Under the pieces are notes generated by a model. It was not told the origin of the DNA. It saw only the letters and a list, made by a program, of their open reading frames with translations, and made no database searches. From Rhodothermales bacterium (lineage in GTDB: Bacteria; Bacteroidota; Rhodothermia; Rhodothermales; UBA10348): a stretch of DNA of 64,000 nt. The position numbers were made by a program, and so were the translations under genes. Positions 1 to 8,928 of this stretch are shown here, piece by piece. The stretch is from the NCBI GenBank assembly GCA_017643395.1, contig JAEPNP010000002.1:288290-352289 (forward strand). Reading direction: 5' to 3'. Position 1 is the first letter of the stretch; each line of letters starts with the position of its first letter.

Positions 1-986
1 TCGCGCTCGTAAAAGAGGTAACGGAAGCAGTGGGCGGACAGGTCTCCGTGGTCAGTGAACCCGGGAGGGGATCCTCCTTTGAGGTGACGCTCCCGGTTTG
101 GCAACAGCCTCCGGCAAACGCCACAGTCGCGTCAAACGGTAGTGTTCTGGATCAACGCCGGTCGAAATCTGGCTACCAGAAAGGTTTGGCCGCCCCGGGC
201 ACTGCGAGCCGCAGCGTAGTGCTTGTCGTAGACGACAATCCGGACGTAAGGGACTACGTCGCGGAAGTCCTGGCACCTGAATGTCGCGTCTTCAAGGCTC
301 GCGAGGGTCGCGAGGCCCTGTCCCTAGCGCTCAAGGAGGCGCCAGACGTCATCGTATCCGACGTTGTCATGCCGGGCATGGACGGCCACGAATTGGTCAA
401 GTCCGTACGGGACAGTCCTGAGCTTCAACTAACCCCCGTCTTGCTTCTGACCGCTCGCGCAGACGAGGAGGACCTGCTCGAAGGGATCGGAGTCGGTGCT
501 GACGTTTACCTGCGTAAGCCGTTCTCTGCGCGCGTTTTGCGCGGCCACGTCCGACAGATGACTACGCGCCACCGTGAAGTCAGGGCACGATTATCTGCCG
601 ACCGGGAAGCAGTGACCTCCTCGACAGAATCGGAGTTCGTATCACGAGCCCGCGCACTTATCGCCGAACATGTCTCCGACCCCAAATTCAATGTGGCAAG
701 GCTGGCCTCCGAGCTGGCGATGTCGGACCGAACCCTGCACAGGCGCCTTACATCGGAGGTCGGCTGCGGACCACTGGAGTTCATGCGGGGCATGCGAATG
801 CAGGCCGCCTGGACACAACTGGTCGTCAACAGGGTGACTGTCGCAGAAGCGGCTGAACGGGTCGGCTACAACGGCACCAAGGCGTTCCGTGCTCACTTCA
901 GGCGCCAGTTCGGAATGTCACCCTCCGAGGCCAGGCACGGGGCTCCCCCAGGCTCCGACCACGCAGAAGTCCGGCCTCCCGGCTAG
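1..986 (+). CDS. Hybrid histidine kinase/response regulator with AraC output, 3' part
   Basis: The 5' end lies outside the window; the reading frame is open from base 3. The first residues read as the end of a kinase ATPase domain (ALVKEV, then GGQVSVVSEPGRGSSF, the G2-box region). A receiver domain follows, with the acidic pair in VVDDNPDV, the phospho-acceptor Asp in SDVVMPGMDG and the Lys in LRKPFS. The C-terminus is an AraC-type double helix-turn-helix ending in FRAHFRRQFGMSPSEAR. This is the same order as the complete regulator at 1439-5413, so the missing part is probably a propeller sensor, a membrane segment and the HisKA domain (inference). Such one-protein two-component systems usually control nearby transport or polymer-use genes. 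The domain calls are firm; the ligand is unknown. Confidence 0.9.
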   Translation, partial: ALVKEVTEAVGGQVSVVSEPGRGSSFEVTLPVWQQPPANATVASNGSVLDQRRSKSGYQKGLAAPGTASRSVVLVVDDNPDVRDYVAEVLAPECRVFKAREGREALSLALKEAPDVIVSDVVMPGMDGHELVKSVRDSPELQLTPVLLLTARADEEDLLEGIGVGADVYLRKPFSARVLRGHVRQMTTRHREVRARLSADREAVTSSTESEFVSRARALIAEHVSDPKFNVARLASELAMSDRTLHRRLTSEVGCGPLEFMRGMRMQAAWTQLVVNRVTVAEAAERVGYNGTKAFRAHFRRQFGMSPSEARHGAPPGSDHAEVRPPG

Positions 987-999
987 ACGCTGGCCGCGT

Positions 1000-1323
1000 C
1001 TAGCTGTTGTCGATCTCGCTCAAAAACTCCCTGAGGTTGTCGCCCCACCCGTTCGAGCACGTGACGAAATCCACATAGTCGTCCGTGTCGGTCAGCCTCA
1101 GCAAGGACTGTTTTTGCTGCCAGTCCTTCAGCCTGCGCGTAAGGGTAGTCCGAGAGAACGGCGTGTGACGGGCCACCACTAGGAGAGAATCTTCGAAGCT
1201 CAGTCCGCGCCGTCGCGCCAGCTCGAAATAGACGGCCACGGTATGCGAAATCAACACTCCCTCCAGGTAGCCTGCAAAACGTCCCATGAGGGGATTCTCA
1301 TAATCGATCGACGACGATTTCAT
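1000..1323 (-). CDS. Small HTH-like protein, paralogous family copy 1
   Basis: An unrecognised 107-aa protein. I chose the ATG at 1323 because it lines up with the starts of two paralogues at 8572-8928 and 9620-9973; a longer version from 1374 is possible. Shared features are an N-terminal IDYENP or IDYDTP motif, the helix YLEGVLISHT, a block LARRRGLSFEDSL, and then PFSRTTLTRRLKDW, which looks like the turn and recognition helix of a helix-turn-helix. The C-terminus is variable and acidic. DNA binding is an inference from this pattern; the sequence shows no catalytic motif. It sits between two hybrid regulators, and its stop lies 13 bases from the stop of the first one (convergent). Confidence 0.7.
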   Translation of the reverse strand: MKSSSIDYENPLMGRFAGYLEGVLISHTVAVYFELARRRGLSFEDSLLVVARHTPFSRTTLTRRLKDWQQKQSLLRLTDTDDYVDFVTCSNGWGDNLREFLSEIDNS

Positions 1324-1438
1324 GCTACCGAGGTGTAGTATGGAATAACCGTGCCTAGCATAATTGAAGAGCAAGCCGAAGACATCGCGCGATTACGCCA
1401 TTCGCCTCGGGGCCGCGCCTGGGGGTACGCCCTTGCGG

Positions 1439-4400
1439 TTAGCGCGTGGCAGTCCACATGCGTGCCTCACCAGGCAGGTATCCGAACTGCCGTCGAAAGT
1501 GTGCACGAAAGTTCTTTGTAGAGCCGTAGCCCACCATCAGGGCCACTTCTTCGACCCCAAGCCGCTCCTCTCGCAGGAGCTCTTCTGCCCGGGATAGCCT
1601 CACGGTGCGAATAAACACCTGCGGACCCACGCCGGCCTCGTCGCGGAGACGTCTGTGCAACGTGCGAGAGCTCATGGCCATCTCCGAAGCCAACGCCTCT
1701 ACGCTGGTCCTGTCGATGGATTGCAGCACGAGCCGCCGCGCCTCCCGAACGGTGGCTCCCGTTCCGAGACCATCAGCAGGCAGGGGCGTCGGCCTCGCCA
1801 GTCGCTCCCGCTGTGCCCGATGCCGCTCAATCAGCCGCCTTACCTGAGCACGCAGCACCTGGGCTGAGAACGGCTTCCTGAGATAAACGTCTGCGCCGCC
1901 CTGCAGCCCCCGCGCGACATCCGAATCTTCCACCTTCGCCGTAAGGAGGATCACCGGTGTCAATTCCAGATCCTCAGATGCCCGGACAGCACTCACTAGG
2001 GCGTACCCGTCCATGCCCGGCATCATCACATCGCTCACGATAGCATCCGGAGCCAGCTGCTCCGCCAGCTCAAGCCCAAGGCTTCCTTCCGATGCCTCGG
2101 CCACCGCTGCGACCGGCTCGAGGACCTCCCTCAGGTACGAACGCACATCCGGATTGTCCTCGACTACAAGCACCAGGTTGCCGCCCTTCGTGGAGGCCCC
2201 GTCCGAGGACGGGATAGAAATCAACTCCCGAGGCACGACGCTATGCGGCGTCTCCGGCTCGGCAATGACGAGGTTGTCCAGATCGGGTGGCCTCTCCCAC
2301 GCGGGCAATGAGACAGTGAATGTGCTGCCTTTTCCGGGCTCGCTTGCCACTGAAATCTCCCCGCCCAGTGCCGAAACCAGATCATGGACAAGCGCAAGCC
2401 CGATGCCCGTGCCATCCACCGTGCCGGAATTGAACCGCTCGAAGATGCTGGCCAGACGGTCCGGGCCGATGCCAACCCCGGTGTCTATCACCCGAATTCG
2501 CAAGCGTGCTCCCGCAACCGTGGTCTCCACCTCAACGCGCCCGCCCCGAGGTGTATGGGTGATGGCGTTCGCCACGAGATTGCCTACGATGTGATGCAGC
2601 TTGTCCGCATCGACCCACAACAAGGCGTCCACGGCACCGGAGCAGGACAGCGTGATGCCTCGCCGATCCGCTTCGTCGGCGAAACCGTCGACAATCGCGA
2701 AAACCACATCGCCCGGATCCGACCTGGACAGGCCAAACTCAAGCTGTGCTGACTCGATGCGAGCCACCTCCAGCAGACGATCCACGAGCCCCTTCAGGTG
2801 ACGCGATTGGCGCAGCATGCGCTCCGCTGAGCGACCGGGAAGGAATACGCCGCTACCGTTTGAACTCGCTAGCGCATCGGCCAGAGGCCCCTCTATGAGT
2901 GTCAGCGGGGTGCGGAATTCGTGGGACACATTCGCAAACAGCCGCGACTTGGTCTGCTCGAGCTTCCTGAGTTCGCTGGCCTGTCGGGCGACGAGACCTG
3001 CGTTCTCCTCAGCCTCCTTCCGCTTTTGATCCAGCTCTTTTGTGCGGGCAAACACATCCCGTTCCAGCTCCTGGGTGCGTCGTCGCAGGCGTCGGGTGCG
3101 GCCGGTCACAAATCCAATGAGGCCCAGCACGGCGAACACTCCATACCCGGTTCGAGACACCGGCGAATTCCACCACGGATGACGAACCTTGACTGCGAGG
3201 GTCGCAGCCATTCCGTTGGGTGCTTCCACTTCGAACCAGTACGTGCCGGGATCCAGGTTGGGGTAGGACGCCCTGGTGCGTTCATCGTATGCCCGCCATC
3301 CTGGATCCAGCCCGCGGAGCCGATATCGCAACGAGCCGGAACTGGTCAGCGCCATCGCGGAGAAGTCGAACTCCAGGAAGTTCTCGTCGTGAGCAAGCGT
3401 GACAGACTCGGCCAATTCGATCGAGGGCGCGAAATCCCGCGGTACGCCTCCAACCCAGAGACGTGTTATGCGGGGGCTGCGCACCGGCTCGGGGCCGGGT
3501 GCTCCGTCCAGAATCACGCTGATGCCCTCGTTGCCACCCATCACGACCCGCCCGCTCGGCGTCACCAGTGCAGCATGGTGTTCGATGATGCCCTCAGTTG
3601 CCCCATGTTCAGCACCAAGCACGGTGATCTCCCCGGTTTGGAGATCAAGGCGTGCTATTCCGACCTCAGTCCCAATCCAAAGCACACCGTCCGGCGAGGG
3701 CACCAGGGCGCGAACGATGTCGGACGGAAGTCCGTCGCGGGTCGTAAACCGACGAACCTGGACCGGCTCCCTGTTCGCATCCAGCGTGAAGCGGTACAGG
3801 CCCGTGCCGGCTGCAACCCAAAGGAATTCGGGGGTAGGCAGCCATGAACTGAAGACGGCATTGCCGGCCAAGCCTGGTCTGTCGGGAGCTTCCCGCCCGT
3901 AACGCGTTGTCCGGCCCGATCCCGGCTCGAATCGCACCAGGCCCTCATGGAATGTGCTGATGTACACGGCCGCAGGGTCCAGTGGATGGACCTGCAGATG
4001 CAGGGCATAGCTGGTTGCGTGAGGGCTGTCTGCGAGATACGCCTCGCGAGGCCAGGTCCTGACATCGTCCTGTGGCCCCACCCGATGTAACCGCTCATCC
4101 TGAGTGAGCACCCAGGCGTTCCCGGACCGGTCGTGTGCGATCGACTGCACGTAGGCCGATTCCAGAGCCCCGCCCGGGTCCACGGATTGCACAGTCAGGT
4201 CCATCCCCATGCGCACCAATCCCTGGTCTGTGCCGATCCAGAGCCGGCGCATGGCGTCCACAGAAAGAGCGCGCACGTTGAGCGAGGGCAGTCGCGGCTG
4301 GGTGGGGTACGCGCGCACCGTCATTTCGTGCACACTGAGTGCCGCAAGGCCCGCGCTGCGTGTGCCGAGGAGCACCGTCTCCCTTGCATCGAATCCACCT

Positions 4401-5413
4401 GATTGCTGCCAGTGGAGCGCCGCGGACGCAACGGCCAGATTGCGGCCGTCGGGCGCGAGACGATCAATCGTAACGACACGTCCGGCCCCGGGATCGGCAA
4501 AATGGATGCCCCGCTCCGTCGCGACCCAAACGGTCCCGGATGGATCCACGGTCAGACTGAAAATGCGTTCGGTAGCTGGTGGTCCGGTTACGTGCACCAC
4601 ACCCCCCGAGGCATCTCGGATGAATAGCCCACTTTCAGTGCCAATCCAAAGGCGTCCGTCCCCGTCTTCGAGGAGATCAACGACCTCCCGGATGTCGAAC
4701 ACTTTTCCCAGACCCGAGCGGCAGATGCCCTCCGGGCCACCGATCCAGATGCCTCCCGACTCGGAACGGGCCACAGATTGCACACGATCGCCACAGGTCG
4801 TGGTCCAGCTCTGAGCCTCCGCCCCTGCAACATCGATGTAGAACACGCCCCCGGTAGGCGAAGCCGCCCAAACACGGCCCTCCGAGTCCACGGTTAGCGA
4901 TCGCACATCATTGCTCCCCGAAAGGAGCGGGATGTGGCGCACCTGCTCCGTCTCAGGGTCGAGCAAATAGACACCTGAATTCCAGGATCCAAGCACGAGC
5001 ATGCCTCCTGGTGCCTGAACAATCGGGTCGATCCAAGGCTGGTCCCCGTCCGGAGCGGGCGGCAGCTGCACGTTTCGGAACGTTCCCGTCGCATACTCGA
5101 AGACCACCAGGCCGATGTCCGTGCCGATCCAAACCCGGTTCTCGGCATCGGCGAAGAGGCCGTCCCAGGCATGGCCAAGCATAGCCACGGAATCCCCTAC
5201 AACCGTCGGAAACTCGCGAAACTCGACGCCATCCCAGCGGGTCTTGCCAAACCACAGGAAACCCAGTTCGTCGACGACCATCTGCTCGATGCCGGCGAAT
5301 GATCGTCCCTGACCTACCCCGAGTTCGCTGAATCGCACCGCCTGGCCAGTGGCCGAACCGACCAACAGAAAGACCGCAATCGCAGTGACTCCGATGTGTC
5401 GCACAAGGGACAT
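1439..5413 (-). CDS. Hybrid two-component regulator (propeller sensor, HisKA, REC, AraC)
   Basis: A 1324-aa one-protein signalling system. A signal peptide (about residues 1-24) is followed by two-component-type propeller repeats to about residue 650, with repeated motifs such as LWIGTESGLF and VWIGTDIGL. Next come a Y_Y_Y-type immunoglobulin-like domain, a membrane segment near 755-773, a coiled coil, HisKA (FANVSHEFRTPLT, His831), an ATPase domain (IDTGVGIG), a receiver (SDVMMPGMDGY, Asp1128) and an AraC HTH. In related systems the exported propeller binds a carbohydrate or other degradation product and the AraC part activates transcription. No polysaccharide-use locus lies directly beside it, so the target is unknown. 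It is divergent from the acetyltransferase at 5472, with 58 bases between them. Confidence 0.93.
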   Translation of the reverse strand: MSLVRHIGVTAIAVFLLVGSATGQAVRFSELGVGQGRSFAGIEQMVVDELGFLWFGKTRWDGVEFREFPTVVGDSVAMLGHAWDGLFADAENRVWIGTDIGLVVFEYATGTFRNVQLPPAPDGDQPWIDPIVQAPGGMLVLGSWNSGVYLLDPETEQVRHIPLLSGSNDVRSLTVDSEGRVWAASPTGGVFYIDVAGAEAQSWTTTCGDRVQSVARSESGGIWIGGPEGICRSGLGKVFDIREVVDLLEDGDGRLWIGTESGLFIRDASGGVVHVTGPPATERIFSLTVDPSGTVWVATERGIHFADPGAGRVVTIDRLAPDGRNLAVASAALHWQQSGGFDARETVLLGTRSAGLAALSVHEMTVRAYPTQPRLPSLNVRALSVDAMRRLWIGTDQGLVRMGMDLTVQSVDPGGALESAYVQSIAHDRSGNAWVLTQDERLHRVGPQDDVRTWPREAYLADSPHATSYALHLQVHPLDPAAVYISTFHEGLVRFEPGSGRTTRYGREAPDRPGLAGNAVFSSWLPTPEFLWVAAGTGLYRFTLDANREPVQVRRFTTRDGLPSDIVRALVPSPDGVLWIGTEVGIARLDLQTGEITVLGAEHGATEGIIEHHAALVTPSGRVVMGGNEGISVILDGAPGPEPVRSPRITRLWVGGVPRDFAPSIELAESVTLAHDENFLEFDFSAMALTSSGSLRYRLRGLDPGWRAYDERTRASYPNLDPGTYWFEVEAPNGMAATLAVKVRHPWWNSPVSRTGYGVFAVLGLIGFVTGRTRRLRRRTQELERDVFARTKELDQKRKEAEENAGLVARQASELRKLEQTKSRLFANVSHEFRTPLTLIEGPLADALASSNGSGVFLPGRSAERMLRQSRHLKGLVDRLLEVARIESAQLEFGLSRSDPGDVVFAIVDGFADEADRRGITLSCSGAVDALLWVDADKLHHIVGNLVANAITHTPRGGRVEVETTVAGARLRIRVIDTGVGIGPDRLASIFERFNSGTVDGTGIGLALVHDLVSALGGEISVASEPGKGSTFTVSLPAWERPPDLDNLVIAEPETPHSVVPRELISIPSSDGASTKGGNLVLVVEDNPDVRSYLREVLEPVAAVAEASEGSLGLELAEQLAPDAIVSDVMMPGMDGYALVSAVRASEDLELTPVILLTAKVEDSDVARGLQGGADVYLRKPFSAQVLRAQVRRLIERHRAQRERLARPTPLPADGLGTGATVREARRLVLQSIDRTSVEALASEMAMSSRTLHRRLRDEAGVGPQVFIRTVRLSRAEELLREERLGVEEVALMVGYGSTKNFRAHFRRQFGYLPGEARMWTATR

Positions 5414-5471
5414 GCCGCACGCTAGGTGCAGGGTGCCGTCGAATCAAGCCGCAGCACCGTAGCTTGACCGC

Positions 5472-5912
5472 ATGATTCGCCCACTGGACCGTAACAGCGA
5501 CCGTGAACGCTCCCGTTGGGGCGAGCTGCGAATCGCACTCTTTCCCGATCTGGATCCTGCATTCAACGACGCAGATATGGCGGCGCTGCTTGCCAGGGAC
5601 GAGCAGGAAGTCCTTCTCGCTTTTTCGGGCGATGAGGTCGTCGGATTCGCGGAAGTCGCGCTTCGAAACCTTGTGGACGGCTGCCTGACCTCACCGGTCG
5701 GGTACCTGGAAGGGATCTACCTCGTACCGGGGCACCGAGGAAAAGGGTTGAGCCGGCAGCTGCTGGAGGCGGCCATGGGTTGGGCGCGCGCGCAAGGGTG
5801 CTCAGAGTTTGCGTCTGATTCGAGTCTGGATGAGACCGAAGCACAAGCCTGGCACCGACGGGTAGGGTTCGAGGAGACCTACAGGATTGTGCAGTTTCGC
5901 AGGGAGCTATAA
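5472..5912 (+). CDS. aac(6'): GNAT acetyltransferase resembling aminoglycoside AAC(6')
   Basis: A 146-aa single GNAT domain, the usual size for AAC(6')-I enzymes, which move an acetyl group from acetyl-CoA to the 6'-amine of aminoglycosides. The resemblance covers the whole chain: WGELRIALFPD near the start, then TSPVGYLEGIYLVPGHRGKG (substrate-side motif plus the acetyl-CoA loop R-G-K-G), then GCSEFASDSSLDE, and GFEETYRIVQFRREL at the end. I recognise these blocks from AAC(6')-I proteins such as those of Acinetobacter. Activity on drugs is not shown by sequence alone; a native substrate is possible. It is convergent with the next gene: the two stop codons lie side by side at 5907-5912, so the coding regions overlap by one stop codon. 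Confidence 0.82.
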   Translation: MIRPLDRNSDRERSRWGELRIALFPDLDPAFNDADMAALLARDEQEVLLAFSGDEVVGFAEVALRNLVDGCLTSPVGYLEGIYLVPGHRGKGLSRQLLEAAMGWARAQGCSEFASDSSLDETEAQAWHRRVGFEETYRIVQFRREL

Positions 5913-6614
5913 AGATCCTGGACCAGGATTGTTGGAGACGTCCGGCTCCAGCTCCCAACGCGGTGGATCGGCCTGACGGAGTGCCACGCGCAAGACCAAC
6001 GTCAGCGCCCATAGCGGTATCTCACGACGGAAGAGCGACTGATTTCGCAAGACCAAGGCCACCTCCTGGATAAGGCTGGCCAACGAGTGCGCGCTGGACT
6101 CTCTCAGCCTGCCCTCAAGAAACTCCAGCGGCACAGGTTCAAGACCGGCTCGCGACACCTCCCGATCCTCTACCCAAAACCCGTCCGCTCTCCGACTCAA
6201 CACCAGCTGGTCATGGACGCTCACGGCATCCTTGACTTTGGCGATGGTTCCCACAAGCTGCGGATCCTGTCCCAGGTGCAGTCTGTGGACCCCGGCGTCG
6301 GTCTCGCGGAAGACGAACCTTCGCAAGACCGTTTCAAGCATATCGTCACTCATCGACCGCCAATCCAGCTCTCCCAGGTATGCGTCGAGTCGAATCAGTC
6401 GCCCCGCAGCATCACGAACAAATGAGTCGGCCAGACATCGTACCGCGACATCCCGGTCCGACAGCTCCGGGCTTATGAACGCCCACAATCCTCGCATGCG
6501 CCTTCCTCGAATGAGTGCTATTGACATGCTGATTGAGACTCGCGCCAGGTACCCGATATGTGAGTCTGGCGGATTGGCACGGATAGCGGAGAACATCGCG
6601 GCGCGGATCGGCAC
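5907..6614 (-). CDS. Truncated member of an unrecognised ~330-aa family (copy A)
   Basis: About 235 aa from a GTG at 6614; the start is uncertain (ATG 6596 is the next choice, and the frame stays open upstream to 6821, but that part does not look like protein). It is clearly related to 7397-8392 and 20058-21056. Shared blocks are WAF near residue 44, SDRDVAVRCLADSF, LRRFVFRETDAGVHR, DPQL, PVPLEFLEGRL and VLRNQSLF. Both other copies run on for about 100 residues with a helix-turn-helix-like C-terminus; here the protein stops after LRVALRQ plus a short unrelated tail, at the stop of the acetyltransferase gene. It may be a decaying or trimmed copy, or a regulator without the DNA-binding end. Function unknown. 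Confidence 0.62.
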   Translation of the reverse strand: MPIRAAMFSAIRANPPDSHIGYLARVSISMSIALIRGRRMRGLWAFISPELSDRDVAVRCLADSFVRDAAGRLIRLDAYLGELDWRSMSDDMLETVLRRFVFRETDAGVHRLHLGQDPQLVGTIAKVKDAVSVHDQLVLSRRADGFWVEDREVSRAGLEPVPLEFLEGRLRESSAHSLASLIQEVALVLRNQSLFRREIPLWALTLVLRVALRQADPPRWELEPDVSNNPGPGSL

Positions 6615-7120
6615 CGGGACCGGCCGCGGCGATTGGGATGGCTGAGGACTCACTGGGAGGAACTGAGGGACGAACGTGGTGCAAGGTGGGGCGCGGCGAC
6701 TGTGGTGGCATCGCGCAATCACGCTGTTCTGCTGAGGAGAGCAAATAGGGCGGGCGCCGCCGGCACCCGCCCCTTGCCGTGCTGCCGCCAAACCATCGAC
6801 AGGCAAGGCTCCCCGCAGCACGACTTTCGGATGCTTAACGCATCAACACAAACAATCCGGCACCTTCCGACACGCCGCACGTTCGGGGCGGCTCCGATAC
6901 TTGCTGGCCGAATTCATCGACCGGTTCCGCGATTTCTCGGGACATCGATAGGCACTCCCAATCATCCAGTCATCGTTGCAGATGTTCGTCATGCGAACCT
7001 GCATGGCAACGGTCGAGAAGGAGGAATGGTGAATAGGGCCTGCTTTCCGAGTCATGGTCCTGACGGTCTGGTGGCGGGGAGCCTTTCAACGAGGTCCTCG
7101 CACCTGCCGAAATGTGCGGA
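6615..7120. other. Intergenic stretch without a convincing gene
   Basis: About 500 bases between the stop of the 68-aa gene (7121) and the start of the truncated family member. Open frames on both strands have poor amino-acid composition and no recognisable motif. The only structure I see is the GC-rich hairpin at 6748-6772. The stretch may hold the promoter of the truncated gene or remnants of a lost gene. Confidence 0.5.
6748..6772 (-). terminator. GC-rich hairpin, possible terminator
   Basis: Arms of 11 bases (GGGCGGGCGCC and GGCACCCGCCC, one mismatch) around a 3-base loop. Read on the minus strand it is followed by TATTTGCTC, which is only weakly T-rich. It would end transcripts coming from the 68-aa gene about 350 bases upstream. 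Confidence 0.35.
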
Positions 7121-7327
7121 CTACTTCAGCAGATCGTCTGCACCGTCGGCCGCTTCCTCGTCATCCACATTGCGGAGCTCCTCGTAGTAGCGACGCCAGA
7201 AATCCGCCGCCTCGCGCCACTCGGGGTAGCGAGCAACACGACGCGCTACCTTTGCCCTGACGTCGGCGGGCAGCCTCTCGGGATCTCTGACCCAGAGTTC
7301 CAGGATATGCGAATCCGGTTTGGGCAT
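7121..7327 (-). CDS. Small partner protein, anti-sigma-like (short form)
   Basis: 68 aa. It matches the first ~50 residues of the 176-aa protein at 19471-20001: HILELWVRDPERLP here, HIIEVWIRNPESLP there, followed by RYPEWREAADFWRRYYEEL. In both places the gene follows a member of the ~330-aa family on the same strand, here 69 bases after its stop, so the two are probably made together. The spacing of the helix, the Pro-Glu-Trp-Arg corner and the second helix recalls the N-terminal fold of anti-sigma factors (the CPECR corner), but the zinc-binding His/Cys residues are absent. That likeness is an inference from pattern only. The C-terminus is short and acidic. Confidence 0.72.
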   Translation of the reverse strand: MPKPDSHILELWVRDPERLPADVRAKVARRVARYPEWREAADFWRRYYEELRNVDDEEAADGADDLLK

Positions 7328-7396
7328 GGGGGAGCCGGCACCTGCACTTCCCCACTACGAAACTGTTTCCGGGCGGGTGCTCACCACCACGTCCTC

Positions 7397-8392
7397 TCAC
7401 CCCGCCCGTTCTGCGGAGAGGTCTGCAAGGTACTCGGCTCGAAGCCGCCGCCGAAACTGACGGAGGACGTATTCAAACGTGTTGCGGTGCCGCTCGCGAT
7501 ACTCCTTCGCAGTCAAATGCAACGTGCTTGCCACTGCGGCCGAGTGACAGTAACCCCTGACAACAACGAGAAACGCCGCCTCCTGGTAGGCCTCGTACAC
7601 AGGGCGCGAGACCTTGCCTTGATACGACGGCCACATCCGGGACGAGACTGCGCGGATCACGTCGCGCACCCAGTCGGCGCTGAGGTTGCTATACGCAGTG
7701 GGCTCCTGAGCTTCCCCGGATACCGGTCGGGTCCGAGCCAGCGCATTCCGGAGCGCGATTGCCAGGCCGGTGAGGGGAACCGATGGCGCAAACAACGTCT
7801 GGTGACGCAGAACGCGCACCGTGCAGGCCAAAAGGTCAGGAGCCGTGTCTCCTTCACAGACGCACACCCGGCGCTCAAACAACTCCAGCGGGATCGGTTC
7901 AAGAGCGTTCTCAACCGGCGCCTCCGACGTCCGAATCCAGGCTACCTGGCCTTTCTTGTAAAGGACCACCTCTGCAGACTCGGCAATGGTCAGCTTCAGA
8001 TTTCGGATGAGTCGAGCCAATTGCGGGTCTCGTTCGCCGTGCATGCGATAGACGCCGTCCAGGGTCTTTCTGAACACGAACTGCCGGAAGGCTGTGAAGA
8101 CCTGCTCTTCCTCCCAGGAGCGCCAATCATGCTGGTCGAAGTAGGCAATGAACTCGGGCAAAGCCCCCGAAGCATCCCGGCGAAAAGCGTCGGCGAGACA
8201 ATCGACCGCGACATCGCGATCGCTCAATAGTGGATCTACAAAAGCCCAGGCGGCCGGGCGTCGCGACCTCACAAGCGCGAGCGACATCCTGATTGCTGTC
8301 TCCGCCACCAGCCTGACCGACCGTTGGGTCGGATCCGGCGCCATCACCGCAGCCAAATGCGGCTTCAGGTTGGACCTGCAACTCGTGGACAC
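7397..8392 (-). CDS. Unrecognised ~330-aa family, possible sigma-like regulator (copy B)
   Basis: 331 aa from a GTG at 8392, chosen because it gives the same length and N-terminal alignment as the 332-aa copy at 20058-21056. The frame is open up to an ATG at 8575, which overlaps the preceding stop as ATGA, so a 392-aa form cannot be excluded. Conserved blocks are SDRDVAVDCLADAF, FRQFVFRKTLDGVYRM, ERDPQLARLIRNLK, PIPLELFERRV, VLRHQTLF, and a C-terminal GYCHSAAV then EYRERHRNTFEYVLRQFRRR. The C-terminal block has the layout of a sigma region-4 or similar helix-turn-helix, but I cannot assign it firmly. It lies between the small HTH-like gene upstream and the 68-aa partner downstream, all on the minus strand. 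Confidence 0.75.
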   Translation of the reverse strand: MSTSCRSNLKPHLAAVMAPDPTQRSVRLVAETAIRMSLALVRSRRPAAWAFVDPLLSDRDVAVDCLADAFRRDASGALPEFIAYFDQHDWRSWEEEQVFTAFRQFVFRKTLDGVYRMHGERDPQLARLIRNLKLTIAESAEVVLYKKGQVAWIRTSEAPVENALEPIPLELFERRVCVCEGDTAPDLLACTVRVLRHQTLFAPSVPLTGLAIALRNALARTRPVSGEAQEPTAYSNLSADWVRDVIRAVSSRMWPSYQGKVSRPVYEAYQEAAFLVVVRGYCHSAAVASTLHLTAKEYRERHRNTFEYVLRQFRRRLRAEYLADLSAERAG

Positions 8393-8571
8393 AACATTTC
8401 TGGAACTGCGGTCGCCATCCCTGGCGAGGCCCGCGCCATCGCGCGTTGGAGGGCAACCGGTGAGGGGCTCACGCGCTTGAACCACCGGGACCAGTCCAGG
8501 CAGATTCACGCGCTGTTCATGAACGCCATTCCCAGGCGGCATTGCACTTCCAGTTTTCTGAGAGTGCGCAC

Positions 8572-8928
8572 TCATATGCCGTCACCACGCGACTGGACGT
8601 CCTGGAAGAACGAGCGGAATCGCCCGGCCCACTCCTCATCGAAGCTGATCATCCCTACAAAGTCCCCGGAGGCTGAGAGCTTTAAGAAGGTCTCCAGCTG
8701 GGTCCAATCCTTCAGGCGGCGGGTGAGCGTGGTGCGACCGAACGGCAAGTGTGCGCCGACAACTTCCAGCGCGTGCTCGAAAGGGAGCCCAGCTGCTCGG
8801 GCCAAACTGAAATAGGCGACCACCGTGTGAGCCAGTAGGACCCCCTCGAGATAGGCCCCGAAGCGGGACACCAACGGAGTGTCGTAGTCGATCTTCGGTG
8901 GGGACAGGTCTTGGGAATTTGAGGACAC
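8572..8928 (-). CDS. Small HTH-like protein, paralogous family copy 2
   Basis: 118 aa from a GTG at 8928. Same family as 1000-1323 and 9620-9973: KIDYDTPLV, YLEGVLLAHTVVAYF, LARAAGLPFEHAL and PFGRTTLTRRLKDW, the last resembling a helix-turn-helix. The stop codon overlaps an in-frame ATG of the next gene as ATGA at 8572-8575, which suggests the two genes are transcribed together even if the downstream protein starts later, at 8392. Function unknown; DNA binding is an inference. Confidence 0.75.
   Translation of the reverse strand: MSSNSQDLSPPKIDYDTPLVSRFGAYLEGVLLAHTVVAYFSLARAAGLPFEHALEVVGAHLPFGRTTLTRRLKDWTQLETFLKLSASGDFVGMISFDEEWAGRFRSFFQDVQSRGDGI

Noticed and set aside
6615-6821. N-terminal extension of copy A of the ~330-aa family
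   Set aside because: The extra residues are Gly/Ala/Arg-rich and match neither paralogue.
6633-7187. Plus-strand open frame of 184 codons
   Set aside because: No motif, low-quality composition, and it overlaps the minus-strand 68-aa gene.
8393-8575. N-terminal extension of copy B of the ~330-aa family
   Set aside because: The ATGA overlap is attractive, but the 61 extra residues do not resemble the other copies; kept only as an alternative start.
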